From contig JAVHJL010000010.1 of the NCBI GenBank assembly GCA_036971715.1, positions 620,001 through 684,000 on the forward strand: a DNA stretch of 64,000 bases, read 5' to 3'. Source of the stretch: Arthrobotrys musiformis. Its lineage: Eukaryota > Ascomycota > Orbiliomycetes > Orbiliales > Orbiliaceae. Under the pieces are notes generated by a model. It saw nothing but the letters and a program-made list of their open reading frames with translations. It was not told where the DNA came from and did no database searches. The translations under genes were made by a program, and so were the position numbers. Of the stretch, positions 37,152 through 49,046 are shown piece after piece (within the stretch, counting starts at the first letter, position 1; the number at the start of each line of letters is the position of its first letter).

Positions 37152-37725
37152 TTTTAATATAAGAACCTGTAGCGGGTTAGTAACTGAATAACAAAAGGTG
37201 GTGATGTGGTCGTTCGATGATGGTTGCTGGGTGTTGAGAGGTCTGTCGAAAAATTCAAGATACCCGAAATTTGCTAGGGCCGGAAAGGCACCAGCAAAAG
37301 CGAGACACCAAAGTTTGGAGGTGGTGACTGCTTTTCTTGGATCGGGAAATATTTGACGGGACAAACGGACCCAGGGCTTGACAACACCTCAACACATTAC
37401 CCTCTTCTTTCTCCCTGGCTCTTCAAAAGACCTGGACAGACACTAGCTCCTGTTAGAGCTTTAAGAGCAAGCTCATCCTGGACACAGGCTGCTTTGGGAC
37501 AATGCCTCTACTGGTGTATCACAGAGCAGATATTACGACAGGTCGTGACTTCACTCGCATGGGCAGGATGTATATTCCCCTTCACCAATCTGGCACATCT
37601 AACCCAGTGCCTTTGCCTCAGGAGCGCCTGGTCTCGAGGCTAACCCAGTGCATGCAAATCATAAAATTTTACATTGTATTTATGTATTAACAGAGTGCTA
37701 TAATGCCTTTCCAAAATGTATCAAA
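37152..37725. other. Intergenic: eL20 promoter and oxygenase 3' side
   Basis: 574 bases. On the minus strand it contains the eL20 leader (ACATCACCACC-rich) and promoter. No gene is visible. Confidence 0.55.
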
Positions 37726-39265
37726 TCAATGAACTCCAATCTCCACCGGATTAGTGCTCAACTCCTCCCTCGCCAACCTCTGCCTCTCCAACTCCCCCGC
37801 ATCCTGCGCCTCCCTCTCTCTAATCTTCGCCAATAAATCCGGATAATACTTCTCCCCAACATCCGGATGGCTTTTAATCCTATTCAACAACGTCGCCTCC
37901 CCTAGGTGTTTGAATCTATCCTTCTTGAACGTGAATTCAATGGAATCTTTGCTTCCTCCCAGGATTTGACGTTTTAGGGCGAGTACAGATTCCGGGACGG
38001 CCATGTCGCTGAAAGAGGCGTCGTAGGAGACGCCCTGGAAGAAGGGGATTGAATAGCGGGCGCCGCTGCCGGGGGAGGGGGAGAGGACGCGGTGGGTGGT
38101 GGAGGTGCAGACGCCTTGGGTTATTGCTTCCATTCCCTGGCCGATTGCAACAACTATTTTATTATTATTAGTATTAGTATGGGTGTGATGGTGGGATGTA
38201 GAAGGGCACTCACCGAAAGTTCCATCTATAGGGGGGCAATCGATCCACAGGCCGTCCGAGTTTTGGACTTGAAGGCCTTTATGGGGGGTTACCTGGAGAA
38301 GATAGGATGATAGCATCGAGTCCTTGTGGGGTCCCACTCCTATAAATACTCTTTAGTCCCTGCTTTTACTCCCTATATATTGGCTGATTTGAGGGAGAGG
38401 TATACCTTGTCCGGTCCCCTCCTTGAGCTCCCCCAGATCGGGGTACTTTACAATCTTTAGTTTATGCTGCTGTTTATCCCCCTTCACACCTTCAAAATAC
38501 CTACTCCAAACGTCAAGCCCCCATTCTATATATATTTAAAAAAAGAAAGAAAGAACATACTTATCAAAAGCTTCCCTAGGCAATCCGATAGCCTCAGCAA
38601 TGAGCCCTGTGAAGAAGAGACTCATATCCGCCATCTGCTTCATATACTCCTCATAAGTCGCTCTGAATCCGGGTAATAGCTCGTCTTTAACCCAGATGTT
38701 GGGACCGACGAGGTATCGATACCGCGGGTCGCTGGGTTTTGGGGGAGGCAGTTCGGTGCCGATGTCAATTTGTTCGCGCCAGTCGGTTGCAAAGCGGGTG
38801 CTGTCCCATATGGCCCATTAATATTCTTTAATATCAATCCAAATATATATAGAATTGGGGGTCAATTGTACATTTCATTCCCAAGTCTGGAGTATCCCAA
38901 GAAATGCGGGGCTATCAATCCGTATCAGTATAATATATTTTTATAAAATAAAGGATGATTGGGGAGTTATACAATTCTTCATCTCAAGCCGCAGTTTCTC
39001 CTCCTCGGGCAGATCGAAGAACTCGACGCCGAGTTTCTTGACACGATCGACCAGGTCGGTGGAGATTCCGGTGTTTTTGATGTATAGGAAGCCGACCTTG
39101 TTATATCATACAATCAGTCAATTTATCATACAATTGGAACTATATTAGAGGGAGGGAACGCACCTCGATCAATGCATGGCGGAGATCGCTCAGGAAGCCC
39201 GGCTTCGTATCCTCTGATCTGGCCAGGGAGAGGTCCAGGATTGGAACCGACGTGAATGATGACAT
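37726..39265 (-). CDS. 2-oxoglutarate/Fe(II)-dependent oxygenase, isopenicillin-N-synthase-like
   Basis: Non-heme iron dioxygenase of the IPNS/flavonol-synthase-like family; substrate unknown. Seven exons join in frame: 39265-39164, 39096-38973, 38911-38872 (40 nt), 38800-38561, 38500-38406, 38339-38214 and 38153-37726, giving 384 aa. Family marks in order: N-terminal 'SSFTSVPILDLSLARSED'; 'VGFLYIKNTGI'; 'KNSPHFLGYSRLGNEITRFA' followed by TDWREQIDIGTELP; 'HKLKIVKYPDLGELKEGTGQ'. The jelly-roll core has HxD at His205/Asp207 in VGPHKDSML, the third iron ligand His263 in TTHRVLSP, and the 2-oxoglutarate-binding RxS at Arg275/Ser277. Metal- and cosubstrate-binding residues are therefore complete. 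It is divergent from the rhamnosidase gene with a 1.2-kb shared region. A housekeeping or secondary-metabolic role cannot be told from sequence. Confidence 0.92.
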
Positions 39266-40486
39266 TCTGTGATACTCTTGGATATATGTATTTAATTAAA
39301 TACTATATACTAGTATACTAGTTTCTGTAACTTCCGTTCAAGGAAATGGGATTGTAGTCGTATAGAACCAATTCCAGAACGGGAGTAATATTTATAGTTA
39401 ACCTCGGGCCAGGCCGATGTTCGGTCCACCGCTCGACGTTGTATTCTGCACCTGGCCTGAGTTGTACGTAATACCCTTACGCCGGAGCCGTCTACTATCT
39501 TCACTCGACTCAATCAATCCTATTCGTTCAAGTAGTATCAAGTTCTCTAGAGAATCGAAAGCTAAAACGACCGGCTTCCGAAAGGAAGAAGGCGCTAAAA
39601 AGCCTCGGGTGTCCCGGTGTTATATAATGCAATCACGACATCTCTTAGTCAGCGGGTGTTGATATTCGGTGCGACACTAACGTTGGATCAGATCATAGAT
39701 GCATATTGCGCTACTGGCTACTACTCGCATCTGGCAGTACTACCAAAGCTGTGTGGTACGGCCCAATCGGTGTTAAGAAACTGTCTATCGGAGTTAAGGA
39801 CTCAGTGCCACAAGTCAATCAACGACAGCTGCATCAAATGGTACTACTTCTGGGTACTACTTCTGGTATGTATAGTATGAATGCCTGTTCCCTGCTCGTG
39901 CAGCAGCTAATATCGGTCACGCGATGGTTTCCAACCCGCGTTGTTTAGACCCTGAACATCGATCAGCTATCACCTGCGACATCCGCATCCATTTCGAACG
40001 GAAGTTCTGGCCCTATAACAGAGGCGCCGAGGCTGTTGGACGTTGGTAGCCCAAAGCTAGTGGGGCCTGTGGATGTATGTCCATATCGTTTTCAGCCACG
40101 AGGCTCGAGGCAGATCTCCACGATGCTCTCATATGCATTATTTAGCATATACGATCTTGATCCCGCAAACCTCGTTTTTATATTCTAAAACACCGTCCAA
40201 AACACTACCCAAAACCTCCAAACGGGGGTGGAGTGGAGTGGGGCTGGACCTATTCCCAGCCTCTTTCATACACCCTTCCAAGCCCTGGCAGCTGGGACCG
40301 GGTAACTCCATAGCCGACTAGTGCAGGGGACGCTAACTACTACCTACTACCTACCCAAGTGACCTGCTTCTCCGCCTTTCTTCCTTCAAACTATTATCGA
40401 TAGCACCTTTCTTTCGATCATAAGTGATTGATTGATTGGTTGGATGGTACTTTATTAATTACAGGAGACCGTAACTGTTATTCACG
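39266..40486. promoter_or_regulatory. Divergent promoter region, oxygenase / rhamnosidase
   Basis: 1.2 kb between the two head-to-head starts. A 13-base unit, GGTACTACTTCTG, is repeated exactly in tandem at about 39840-39865. Short frames inside have no motif. No specific operator was identified. Confidence 0.5.
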
Positions 40487-42809
40487 ATGTTACGGTCTGC
40501 GATATTGGTTTCTGCATGCACTGCAGCCCTGGTCGAGGGTCTGGCATTCGAAGGTCATGGCGTGGAAGCTCTATTTAAGGGTCCCTGGGAGGCCTACAAT
40601 AAAGCTCCGGATGGGAGGATAGTCCGTCCCGTAAAAGTCTATAACACCGAGGGAGACGTTACTACTCCTGAGGGACTGGTCGCAGGCGGGAAGACAACCT
40701 TGACGCCGGGGAGTTTGGTCACCTATGAGTTTGCGGAGAATATCGCCGGGCGGTAAGAAATCATTCCATACACCTGTATTGACGGAGAGGGATGTTCTAA
40801 TAGAATTATGTGATAGAGTATTCTGGACGGTCGAAGATGGCGAACATCTGAATACCCATACGACCGAATCCTTCAAGCTCTCCTTTGGCTTCACGGAGTC
40901 CCCCGCGTTCATCGGCCGTCACTCCGATGCCACAACAGATGCAAGACACCAGGACCTGCCCCTCGACCAACCCTTCCAGGCCGGTAACAATAGCTTCGAT
41001 AAAATCTACATCCGCGGAGCATTCAAATACATGACCATCTGGATCGAACAGAATGCCTCCTACACCGGCTCCACCCCATCATTTACCCTATCGGACATCT
41101 ACGTCCCCTACGCCGCCATGCCACACTTCGAGAACCCCAAGGCGTACACCGGCTACTTCCACTCCTCAGACAACCTCCTAAACAGAATCTGGTATGCAGG
41201 GGCCTACACCCTCCAACTCACCACCGTGGATCCAGAGGAAGGTGGTTCCCTCGTCGACTTCAACAAACGCGTGGATCACAACCATTTCCCACCAGGTGCG
41301 TGGGCCAGTAACTTCACCATCAGCAACGGCACATCCGTCACCACCGACGGCGCAAAGCGAGACCGCATGGTCTACGCCGGCGACATGACCATCGCAGTCC
41401 CCGGTATCGCAGTCTCAACCTACGATCTGGAAAGTATCAAAAACGCTTTGGAAACACTATTCGCACATCAATACTGGGATGGCGGTATGCCGTACGCCGG
41501 CCCACCGATGGGGTATCACGGTGAATACAGTGATACGTACCACCTCCACGCTTTACTGGGTGTATGGAATTACGTCCACTTCTCCGGCGACGTAGCCTGG
41601 ATGGCACGATACTGGACTTCATACCGCCGCGCACTCCGGGTTTCGTTAAGAAGATGGAATAGATTCCGCGGTTTATTCTGGTGTTGGTCCACCGCGGACT
41701 GGCTCCGTCCCGGTCAGGGTGGGTATAACTCGGAAGCAAACGGGATTTTCTACCTTACTGTGAAAAAAACGTTGGCGTTGGCGGAGATTATGGGGCCTGG
41801 GTATTTGAGTATGGAGGAGGCGAGGTTGTTGAATGATATATTAAGCGCTATGGAGCTGAATTATGATATACTGTGGGATGAAGATAAGGGGCTTTATAGG
41901 GATAATATCGATACTAGACGGACTATATACCCGCAGGATGGGAATAGTTGGGCTATTTTCGCAGAAGGATTGGTGCCATTGGAGAGGGCGAAGGTGATTA
42001 GTAAGAATCTGAGGAAGAGGTGGAATAAATACGGTGCTCCTGCTGTTGAGGTACCTTTTTTCCTTCCGTCTACGAATATATGGGGTTATATTAATAACGA
42101 ATGGATAGATGCCAAACACGATTTCACCATTCGCGACGGGATTCGAACTTATCGCCCACTGCTACGCGGAGGAACACCAGACGGCCGTGGATCTGATACG
42201 TAGAATGTGGGGGTACATGCTCGATGGGGAGGGTATGACGAATAGTACCTTCCTCGAGGGCTTCACAATCGATGGGAACATCAGTACGCCCTCTTCCCCC
42301 CTCTTAAAAGCGATAAACTACGGAAAACTAATAATGAACAAATAGAATACCCTGCCTACGGCTCCGCGGAACGAAACTCGCACGCCCACGGCTGGTCCAG
42401 CGGTCCAACTTACGTCCTCTCCACCGAAATCCTGGGTATAAAATTCGTTACCCCGATGGGGTATACCTGGAAGATAGAACCGCACTTCGTAGATCTCGAC
42501 TGGGTGGAAGGCGGGTACGCCACCGCTGTTGGAAAATTCACAGTGAAGTGGAAAAAGGGCGGGAAACTGGAGGTTAAGACTCCAAAGGGGACGAGCGGGA
42601 GTGTGGTTTGGGAAGGGGAGGAGAGGACGTTACAGGGTGGTGGGATCTGGGTGTGGCATTCCGATGGATGGAGAGAGGGTGAGTGGGATGCGGAGGAGGA
42701 TGATGGGAAGTATTCCTTCAAGCAACCGGACCCCGCGCAGGAGAGGTTGGGGCTGGAGAAGATCAGGTCTGGGACGACTGGTTCTGGCGGGCAGTCTGTT
42801 CTGTCGTGA
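40487..42809 (+). CDS. Secreted alpha-L-rhamnosidase-like glycosidase (GH78 type, six-hairpin)
   Basis: Predicted to release terminal L-rhamnose from glycosides or plant polysaccharides outside the cell. Exons 40487-40752, 40817-42050, 42109-42283 and 42346-42809 join in frame to give 712 aa. The N-terminus MLRSAILVSACTAALVEGLA is a signal peptide. A beta-rich region follows (YTGYFHSSDNLLNRIWYAGA). The (alpha/alpha)6 barrel bears the family block TTDGAKRDRMVYAGDM, then STADWLRPGQGGYNSEANGI, NSWAIFAEGLVP, ISPFATGFELIAHCYAEE, RMWGYML and AYGSAERNSHAHGWSSGPTY, ending in a C-terminal beta-sandwich (WKIEPHFVDLDWVEGG). Intron 2 removal joins 'GAPAVE' to 'MPNTISPF', and intron 3 joins 'TIDGNI' to 'KYPAYGS'; without them the frame breaks. 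The protein has several N-glycosylation sites. Substrate specificity is inferred from family only. Confidence 0.92.
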
Positions 42810-43349
42810 TTCGATATATCACCTGTTTTTCTATGTCTGATTCGATTTGATTGATTGATTGATTGAGCCGGAGTGAGGAGTACATATTCTGCGACTGCGA
42901 GTTTACTGCACTGCACTGTACTTTTACATATCAATTAGCTACTACTTTACCTACTGAAATGCATTTTGTATCAGTCCATATAAAATAAACCGAAGAATGC
43001 ATTGAAGCTATAGATAACATCGCCATCCTCCATATCCCCATACATGTACAGTACATGTACCATAAGGGTATAGTCCGGGAGTAACGTGTACAAAACCCAC
43101 TCACCGACCACAGCCAATCAGAGCACTTGCGCAAAAACCACCACTCAAAACATCCCTGCTCTCTTTTTTTTATACCGAGTTCCCAAAAGCTTCAAAAGCT
43201 CCTTCCTTCCATAACAAATAAATAAATAAATAAATAAAGATTTCCTCTTTTTCCTTCAACTTCATTATATCTTCTATACACAACTTCTATATCAACAGTA
43301 CTAACATACCTAGGTATATTATAAGAAAAGAGGAAAAGAAGCGGAAACA
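42810..43349. other. Intergenic: rhamnosidase 3' side and WDR89-like promoter
   Basis: 540 bases. There is a short GATT repeat after the stop (42850-42866), a palindromic TACATGTACAGTACATGTAC near 43042-43061, and the AAAT repeat listed separately. The WD40 gene's leader is CT-rich. Confidence 0.55.
43216..43238. repeat. AAAT microsatellite
   Basis: Five to six AAAT units in tandem about 110 bases upstream of the WD40 start codon. Confidence 0.85.
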
Positions 43350-44557
43350 ATGATCCCCTTCACCCCCTCGCTCTCCTCCCCGATCTCCTCCCCGGAGGGA
43401 ACCTACCACTACACCTTCTCCCGTCTCGGCCCTTACCTCTCCGTAATCTCCTCAGACGACCACATCCGCATCCTCGACCCCACAACCCTACAAATAATAA
43501 CCACAACCTTCAACCCCTCCGACCCATCCTTCAAACTCCACGACGGCATAACCTGCCTAACCTCCTTCGACGGCGAGAACGACCCAAACCTCCTCCTCAC
43601 AGCCGGCAGGGACGGATCCGCCAAACTCTGGGATCTCAGACAGGGTATATCCCTCGGCCGGGCCGCGGGCGTGTTCAAAAGGAAAGATGGAGGTCAAGTG
43701 TTGAGTTTGGCGGTGTGTAAGGATAGAGGTATCGCCGTGGGGACGGAGTTGACCGGGGTGAATGCCGAGGTTGTTGTATGGTACTCTCTCCCTCTTTTTA
43801 CTCTACTCGGTCTCCAGGGTGATGGGTTATGGCTGACGGGGTGTGGCTGTGCAGGGACTTCGATGGACGGGAGAAGATGTCCTACGTTGAGTCGCATAAT
43901 GATGATATCACCCAGGTACCCCCCCTTCTACTAACCTCCAGAAGAAGAAAGTAACTAATAAGGACTAGCTATCATTCCACCCCACCCTCCCCCTCCTCCT
44001 CTCCGGCTCCACAGACGGCCTGATAAACATCTACAACCTCACAATCCCAGAAGAAGACGACGCTTTACATCAAGTAATAAACCACGGCTCGATCCACCGC
44101 GCAAACTTCCTAACCCAATCCACAATCTTCGCCCTCTCCCACGATGAAAAACTCTCGGTGCATAAACTGGCAGACGAGGACGATAGTATAGAACCCAGAC
44201 CCGTGGTATTCGGCGACATCAGGGAGAAACTCGGGTGTGATTACGCCGTCGACCTCCTCCTGCGCGGGGAGGGTGGTGCGGGGATCCTGGCCGTCGGATC
44301 CCACGAGGAAGGTTGGGTGGATTTACATTCCCTCAGTATCGATAGGAAGGGTACTTGGGCATTAGGCGGTGAAGACGCCGTTAGACTCGTGGGAGGGCAT
44401 AGAGGCGAGGTTGTGAGGTGTATATACGTTGATATGAAGGTATTTACCCTTTCCCTCTTCTACTTTTGGGGGATAAAAAGCTAATGAAGGGCAGAATGAA
44501 ACGGTGTATACGGGTGGAGAAGACGGCTTGGTCAAAGCCTGGCGGGCAAGTTCTTGA
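43350..44557 (+). CDS. WD40 repeat protein, WDR89-like
   Basis: Beta-propeller scaffold protein. Exons 43350-43780, 43855-43915, 43969-44439 and 44495-44557 join in frame to give 341 aa. WD-type blades are seen as 'YLSVISSDDHIRILDPTT', 'LLLTAGRDGSAKLWDLRQ', 'DITQLSFHPTLPLLLSGSTD' with GLINIYNLT, and at the C-terminus NETVYTGGEDGLVKAWRASS. The segment SHNDDITQLSFHPTLPLLLS and the final GGEDG-AW blade are typical of WDR89 orthologues, whose molecular role is poorly known. Without splicing, the frame would end soon after 'NAEVVVW'; the restored join gives VVVWDFDGREKMSYVESH. There is no signal peptide or membrane span. It is convergent with SFR1 (365 bases between stops). Confidence 0.85.
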
Positions 44558-44922
44558 TTTTAACAATTTAATTTTCCCATCGGGCCTAATATCAAGCGCT
44601 CGTCTCATAAACTAGAGCTGGCTGAAGTCAGTAGCTCAAGGGAATGTACAAAACCCCGCCTTTATTGCTGTTGTCAATACAAGTTGCGGGTAAGAATCAG
44701 TGCTGCAAAGAAGTAATAGCAGCAAAAGGTATATTTATAACACTACTGGAAATTAGCATCATAATCACTTATATATAGAAACAAGAAGGTAAACTCACCA
44801 TAGAATCCAATCTACGACACAGCAATGTGGTCCTGGCCAATGCCATTCCGTCTTTTTATATATAGCCCCCCACGTCTTGACTAGAATAAAGCGGTGAAAA
44901 GCAACAGTTTGGGAAGGATGGG
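44558..44922. other. Convergent 3' interval, WDR89-like / SFR1
   Basis: 365 bases shared by two 3' UTRs. AT-rich with several TATATA and AATAAA-like strings that could serve polyadenylation on either strand. Confidence 0.55.
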
Positions 44923-46546
44923 TTATTTATCCCACCTCTGCAGCTGCTTGTCATACCCGATGATGTCGATGTCGATGTTGAGTGACGCGAGCATCATGTC
45001 CATGGTAAAATGCTGTAACCCAACAAAATTAGACCGCATTGATATGATCAAGTTAGAAATGGAAACTTGTCTTTCCTCAATGCCCAAGGCCGAACAGTGA
45101 ATCAGAATGAATGAAAGGATCCCATAGGGGCTGTCTTTCACCATGTGATTGGTATATGTGTAAAAAGGGGAAAGTACTCACATCACCATCGTCCTTAACT
45201 TCTTTAGTTTCATTCTGCTGCTTCTCCAGCTCGGACATTTCATCGAATCCGGCTTCGTACATAGCGATCCTCCTCGCCTCCTTCTGCTCCTCCGTCAACC
45301 CTTCCTCGGGGTCTTCGTCCGTGAACCCCCACCCGCTACTTCTCCCACGATTCTGCCGGTCACGATACCCAGCCATTCCACCCATCCTTTGAAACCGCTG
45401 CTCAGCGCTAACAAACATATGGTCCGCCGCACTCTGCGCTGCCTGCCGCCATTTCAAGATCAACTCCTGCAATTTATCATCTTCACCCGACTGCTCGATC
45501 TTAAGCGCCTGCGAGGACTCCTCGAGCGTTTGTTTGGCATTCTTAACCGAAGTTTGGAGCTGTGAGAGTTTTTGTTCGAGGGAGAGGATGTATGGATCTT
45601 TGGTAGTTTGGGTTGAAAGAATGGGTTTTGACTTTTTGAAGGAGGAGCGGAAGGGGGGGTTGTTTGATTTAATCGTTGATTTAACGGATTTGGGGGCGAT
45701 TGATGGGGTTGGTTTTGTGGATGATTCGGGTGTGTCTGTGTCTTCGCTCTTGGGAGGACGGGGGAGGGGGGTGTATGGAATCGTCGTCTTTTGGGGGGGT
45801 GTAGACGGTGGGTACTTCCGTGGTGATTGAGTTGGAGTATCGTTTAGGGTATTATTCGATTTGAAAGGTGATTTAAAGGGTCTCATAAGCTTATTTGTGG
45901 CTGTGATCGAGGAGTTCAGACGGCGACGTTTGGCGGATGGGATTGGAGTTGATGTCATGCTAGTGGGACTTGGGATTCGAGGAGGCGATGATGAGAGGGC
46001 GAATGAATTATGGAAGGAGTCGGCTGGTGGAGACTCCGCGATCGTTGGAAGAGGGAGGTCGGTGTATTCGTTTTCTATGGTTTCGTCGATATTGGCGGAT
46101 ACGGCGGTGTCTAATTCATCTTGTTCCTGAGCTGGAAGACCGTTGTCTTCCTCAAAGCTCGGTCCTTGGATATCCATCCCTTCTACAAGGCCGTCTGATT
46201 CCTGTTCTCGAACGGTCGCCAAACCAGGCTGCTTCATGGGACTCGTCTGGAACTCCGGCGGCGGACTTGACTCGGATGGCAGAAACACCGGGAACTTCTC
46301 TTCCATAGAGGAGTCCGGTGGAGCGGCAGTACAGCTCGATTGCTGCACAATAGCTCCATCTTCCTCACGGATTCGAGGTTTACACGGCGTGGTGTTGGCG
46401 GTGAACTGAGACGAAGGGTGGATGGGAAGTGTCTGGAGAGGAGATTCCGGACTCAATGGACCCGGTGGATCGCTGAGGGGATCTGGGCTGCCGTATGGCG
46501 ATGTTGCGGGGATTGACGGCCGTGGGGGCGGGGTTGATGGATCCAT
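44923..46546 (-). CDS. SFR1: Swi5-dependent recombination protein Sfr1/Mei5
   Basis: Sfr1 (Mei5) binds Swi5 and together they help load and stabilise Rad51/Dmc1 filaments in the nucleus. Exons 46546-45182 and 45012-44923 join in phase 0 to give 484 aa. About 350 N-terminal residues are Ser/Pro/Thr-rich and disordered, with basic islands (SAKRRRLNSS; MRPFKSPFKSN) of the sort that contact DNA in Sfr1. The conserved C-terminal domain starts with a coiled coil (LEQKLSQLQTSVKNAKQTLE), then LQELILKWRQAAQSAADHMF, 'RFQRMGGMAGYRDRQ', and after the intron HFTMDMMLASLNIDIDIIGY plus a Trp-Asp-Lys end. This matches the family. I start at MDPSTPPPRPS; the frame is open 82 codons further upstream but without Sfr1-like sequence. 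Confidence 0.88.
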
Positions 46547-46998
46547 CGTGGTTGATGGTGGTGATGTTCGAGGTTTTGAGCGATGGAAGCTCTTTGAACT
46601 GCGCTTCGAGCGCGCCGGCGACAACGCGAAAATTACAACAATCTGCTGATTGTCCGACGAAGTTGGTCTCGAGCTTGAGTTCAATATATTTCTACGGGCC
46701 AGTTCGATATTCGTACTCCTGGGAAATTGTAATTGATCTATTCTATTATATTCTATCTTCAAAACGGCAGGAATATACTCAGCACAATGCACCCCAAGTC
46801 AAGTTATCGAGAACCTTATAACCGAATAAAAGAATACTAATACATACAAGATGTATATCTTAAGATCCTACACCATGTCATGTTTCCTGAGCTCCATAGA
46901 TCGATCTATATCATGGTATCATACAAAAGAATCTATTATGGGGCCCCCATTAATTTAGTCGTAATAAAAATAGGGTCATTTAGTACCCGTCAGTCGAC

Positions 46999-47812
46999 CT
47001 AACACCCAACCACCCTCTTAGCCCTCTTAGCCCTCTTAACCTCACACTCCACGACTGTCCAAACCGTCACAGTCGCCGTCTCAACTTCAACCGCCGTAAC
47101 ACTCCTCGTCACCTGGACAGTATCCGTAATCGTAACCGACGTCACCGCCACCGCAGGCACAATAACTACCGAAGTCACCGCAACCGCAGTTTCAGTCGAG
47201 TATACCGTCGCCGTAGTCGCTGGTTCAAGCGTGAGGCAATTGCATGCGCTGGAGATTCTAGATGCCGGATAAGTATTGGATAGGATTTGGTCCGATAGTG
47301 GTTTCGCGGTAGCCCGTGCAAGACGACGCTTTTTGTCGATTATGTATGTTGTGGTTGTTATGGTGGAGGGGTTGTCGGGTACTGTGGTCGTTTGGGTGCT
47401 TGTTATTGTGGTGTAGTGGGTTTCTGTGGCGGTTGTTATTTCTGTGAGGAGGGAGGTTGAGGTTGAGGTTGAAGTTGAGGTCGTTGTACTGTATGGATAT
47501 CGGTCAGTCTTTGTATACAATATATTACCAACTAGGATACCTTTGAAACTAATAAACTTACATAGTAGGTGTCACTGTGCTGGCGAGAGTGATAGTGGTA
47601 TGAACCTTCCCAAGCCAAGTACTGCAGAACGCCAATCCCTGCGGCAAGTTATCCTGCCCGCGGATGAGTCGGAGTAAGTTATCGGCATTGCAACCGCTGC
47701 TCCCGGTGCGTTCTTCCAATTGTGGGCTGTTTTGGCCTGGGATTACGATGCTGTTGGCTGCGGATACTAGAAGAAGGGCGGAGAGGAGGGTTTTGTGGGT
47801 TGGATAGAGCAT
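46999..47812 (-). CDS. Secreted Thr/Val-rich protein
   Basis: Exons 47812-47562 and 47488-46999 join in phase 2 to give 246 aa. The N-terminus MLYPTHKTLLSALLLVSAAN is a signal peptide. A Cys-containing region follows (GCNADNLLRLIRGQDNLPQG with CSTW), which looks like the conserved head of a fungal secreted family. After the intron comes a long Thr/Ser stretch (TTTSTSTSTSTS), then the Val/Thr-rich repeats TVYSTETAVAV, TSVVIVPAVAV and TVQVTRSVTAVEVE. The protein ends in the basic KRAKRAKRVVGC. There is no GPI-type hydrophobic tail, so it is likely free or loosely wall-bound and O-mannosylated. Similar Thr-rich heads are seen in fungal cell-surface proteins, but I cannot name a family. It lies tandem with and downstream of nothing related. 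Confidence 0.72.
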
Positions 47813-49046
47813 TTCGTATTAACCCGTGCTCTTTATTACCTGGTTATTTCCCCGTAGATATGGAATTGGGTTCAATTGAAGTGTGAAGAAGAAAGCTCAG
47901 ATGGTACATCTTTCTGAAATCCAGACAAAGGGAGACACCTCTATTTAAAAACACCATATAAACCCAATCACACATGCCTCAATTGGGCTTTTCTCCAAAA
48001 CCGGGCCCGTATCTGACGTGAAAAGTAGATACCAACTAGCTGCAGCACGCCAGCACTGTGGCGTCGGCGTGTCAGTTCCGACCAAACATAACATTACACG
48101 CCGTCCACGACGTATGACTTTTGCATTGGGAAGCCCGGTTAACCCTGGGAATACGAAGTCTTGGCCTGCTTATTCCGAAGTGCGAAGCCAATGAGATAGC
48201 GAGTTGTCACTCGTTTCCTTCGCGAATTCGAAGGGATAACGAAAGTGGCGGTTTCGAGTGCGGCTGAACGTGAGTTGTGAGTTTTATGTGCTGGAATGCA
48301 CGATGGGGGCGAGGTATGCACTGGTCTTTGCTGTGTGCTGCGGCGCTTGGGCTCACTACTCTTTCCCTACGGGTTTACAGTCCATTTGATCGAGAGTTTA
48401 AACCCCTGCGGAGCATTCGGAGTAGCCACCCTCGACAGATATTAATATATTATATTAGTAGTCACAGTGGGATACCTACGAGATCGTCTAGATATCTATG
48501 ATAGGTCATTGCATTGTCATGACGTTGTGGTATACTGCGGGGTTCATTCTATAATTATAATTATATATTGCGAATACCAGACCGATAGCTCTAGACAGAC
48601 CCGGCTTATCCCGTAAACCAAACTGGTTTACGAGACAAGACCCAGCTGTCAATCTGTCTCTTATCCGTCTATTCATGTATTATTCGTCTGTCTCCTCCGG
48701 ATATAATTATATGTTTGATTTAAGAGGCGCGTTGCCCACGTGTGGTATTTCCCAAAGCAGCGGCACCGGACCGGGCTTCTCCCCTGCCCAGAGAGTTCCC
48801 CGCCAGGCACCAATTTCTCGGCGCATGAGCCCTGGGTGCCTGGCTGCAGTACCGTGGCCATTTCCTCGAACGTCATGGCCTCGGAGCCTCTGCGCCAGTG
48901 AATATGCCACGATGTTCTCCACCACGAGCTCCTGAATAACGCCCCCAAAAGCTGTCGTGTACGGATACCGTATATATAACGGCCTTCAGGAACATCCAGT
49001 CCTCTCGAAGGTGTATCGATATCCCAATCCATTCAAATTCCAAACC
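47813..49046. promoter_or_regulatory. Divergent promoter region, Thr-rich gene / GWT1
   Basis: 1.2 kb. A repeated element around 48606-48632 (CCCGTAAACCAAACTGGTTTAC) contains the inverted repeat GTAAACCA/TGGTTTAC, spaced by AAC. Frames of 60-120 codons on both strands overlap and lack motifs. Confidence 0.5.

Noticed and set aside
42130..42200. Apparent frameshift in the rhamnosidase (coding continues in another frame at 42109)
   Set aside because: Explained by a 58-nt intron (42051-42108) with GTACCT..TAG; removal restores the family sequence.
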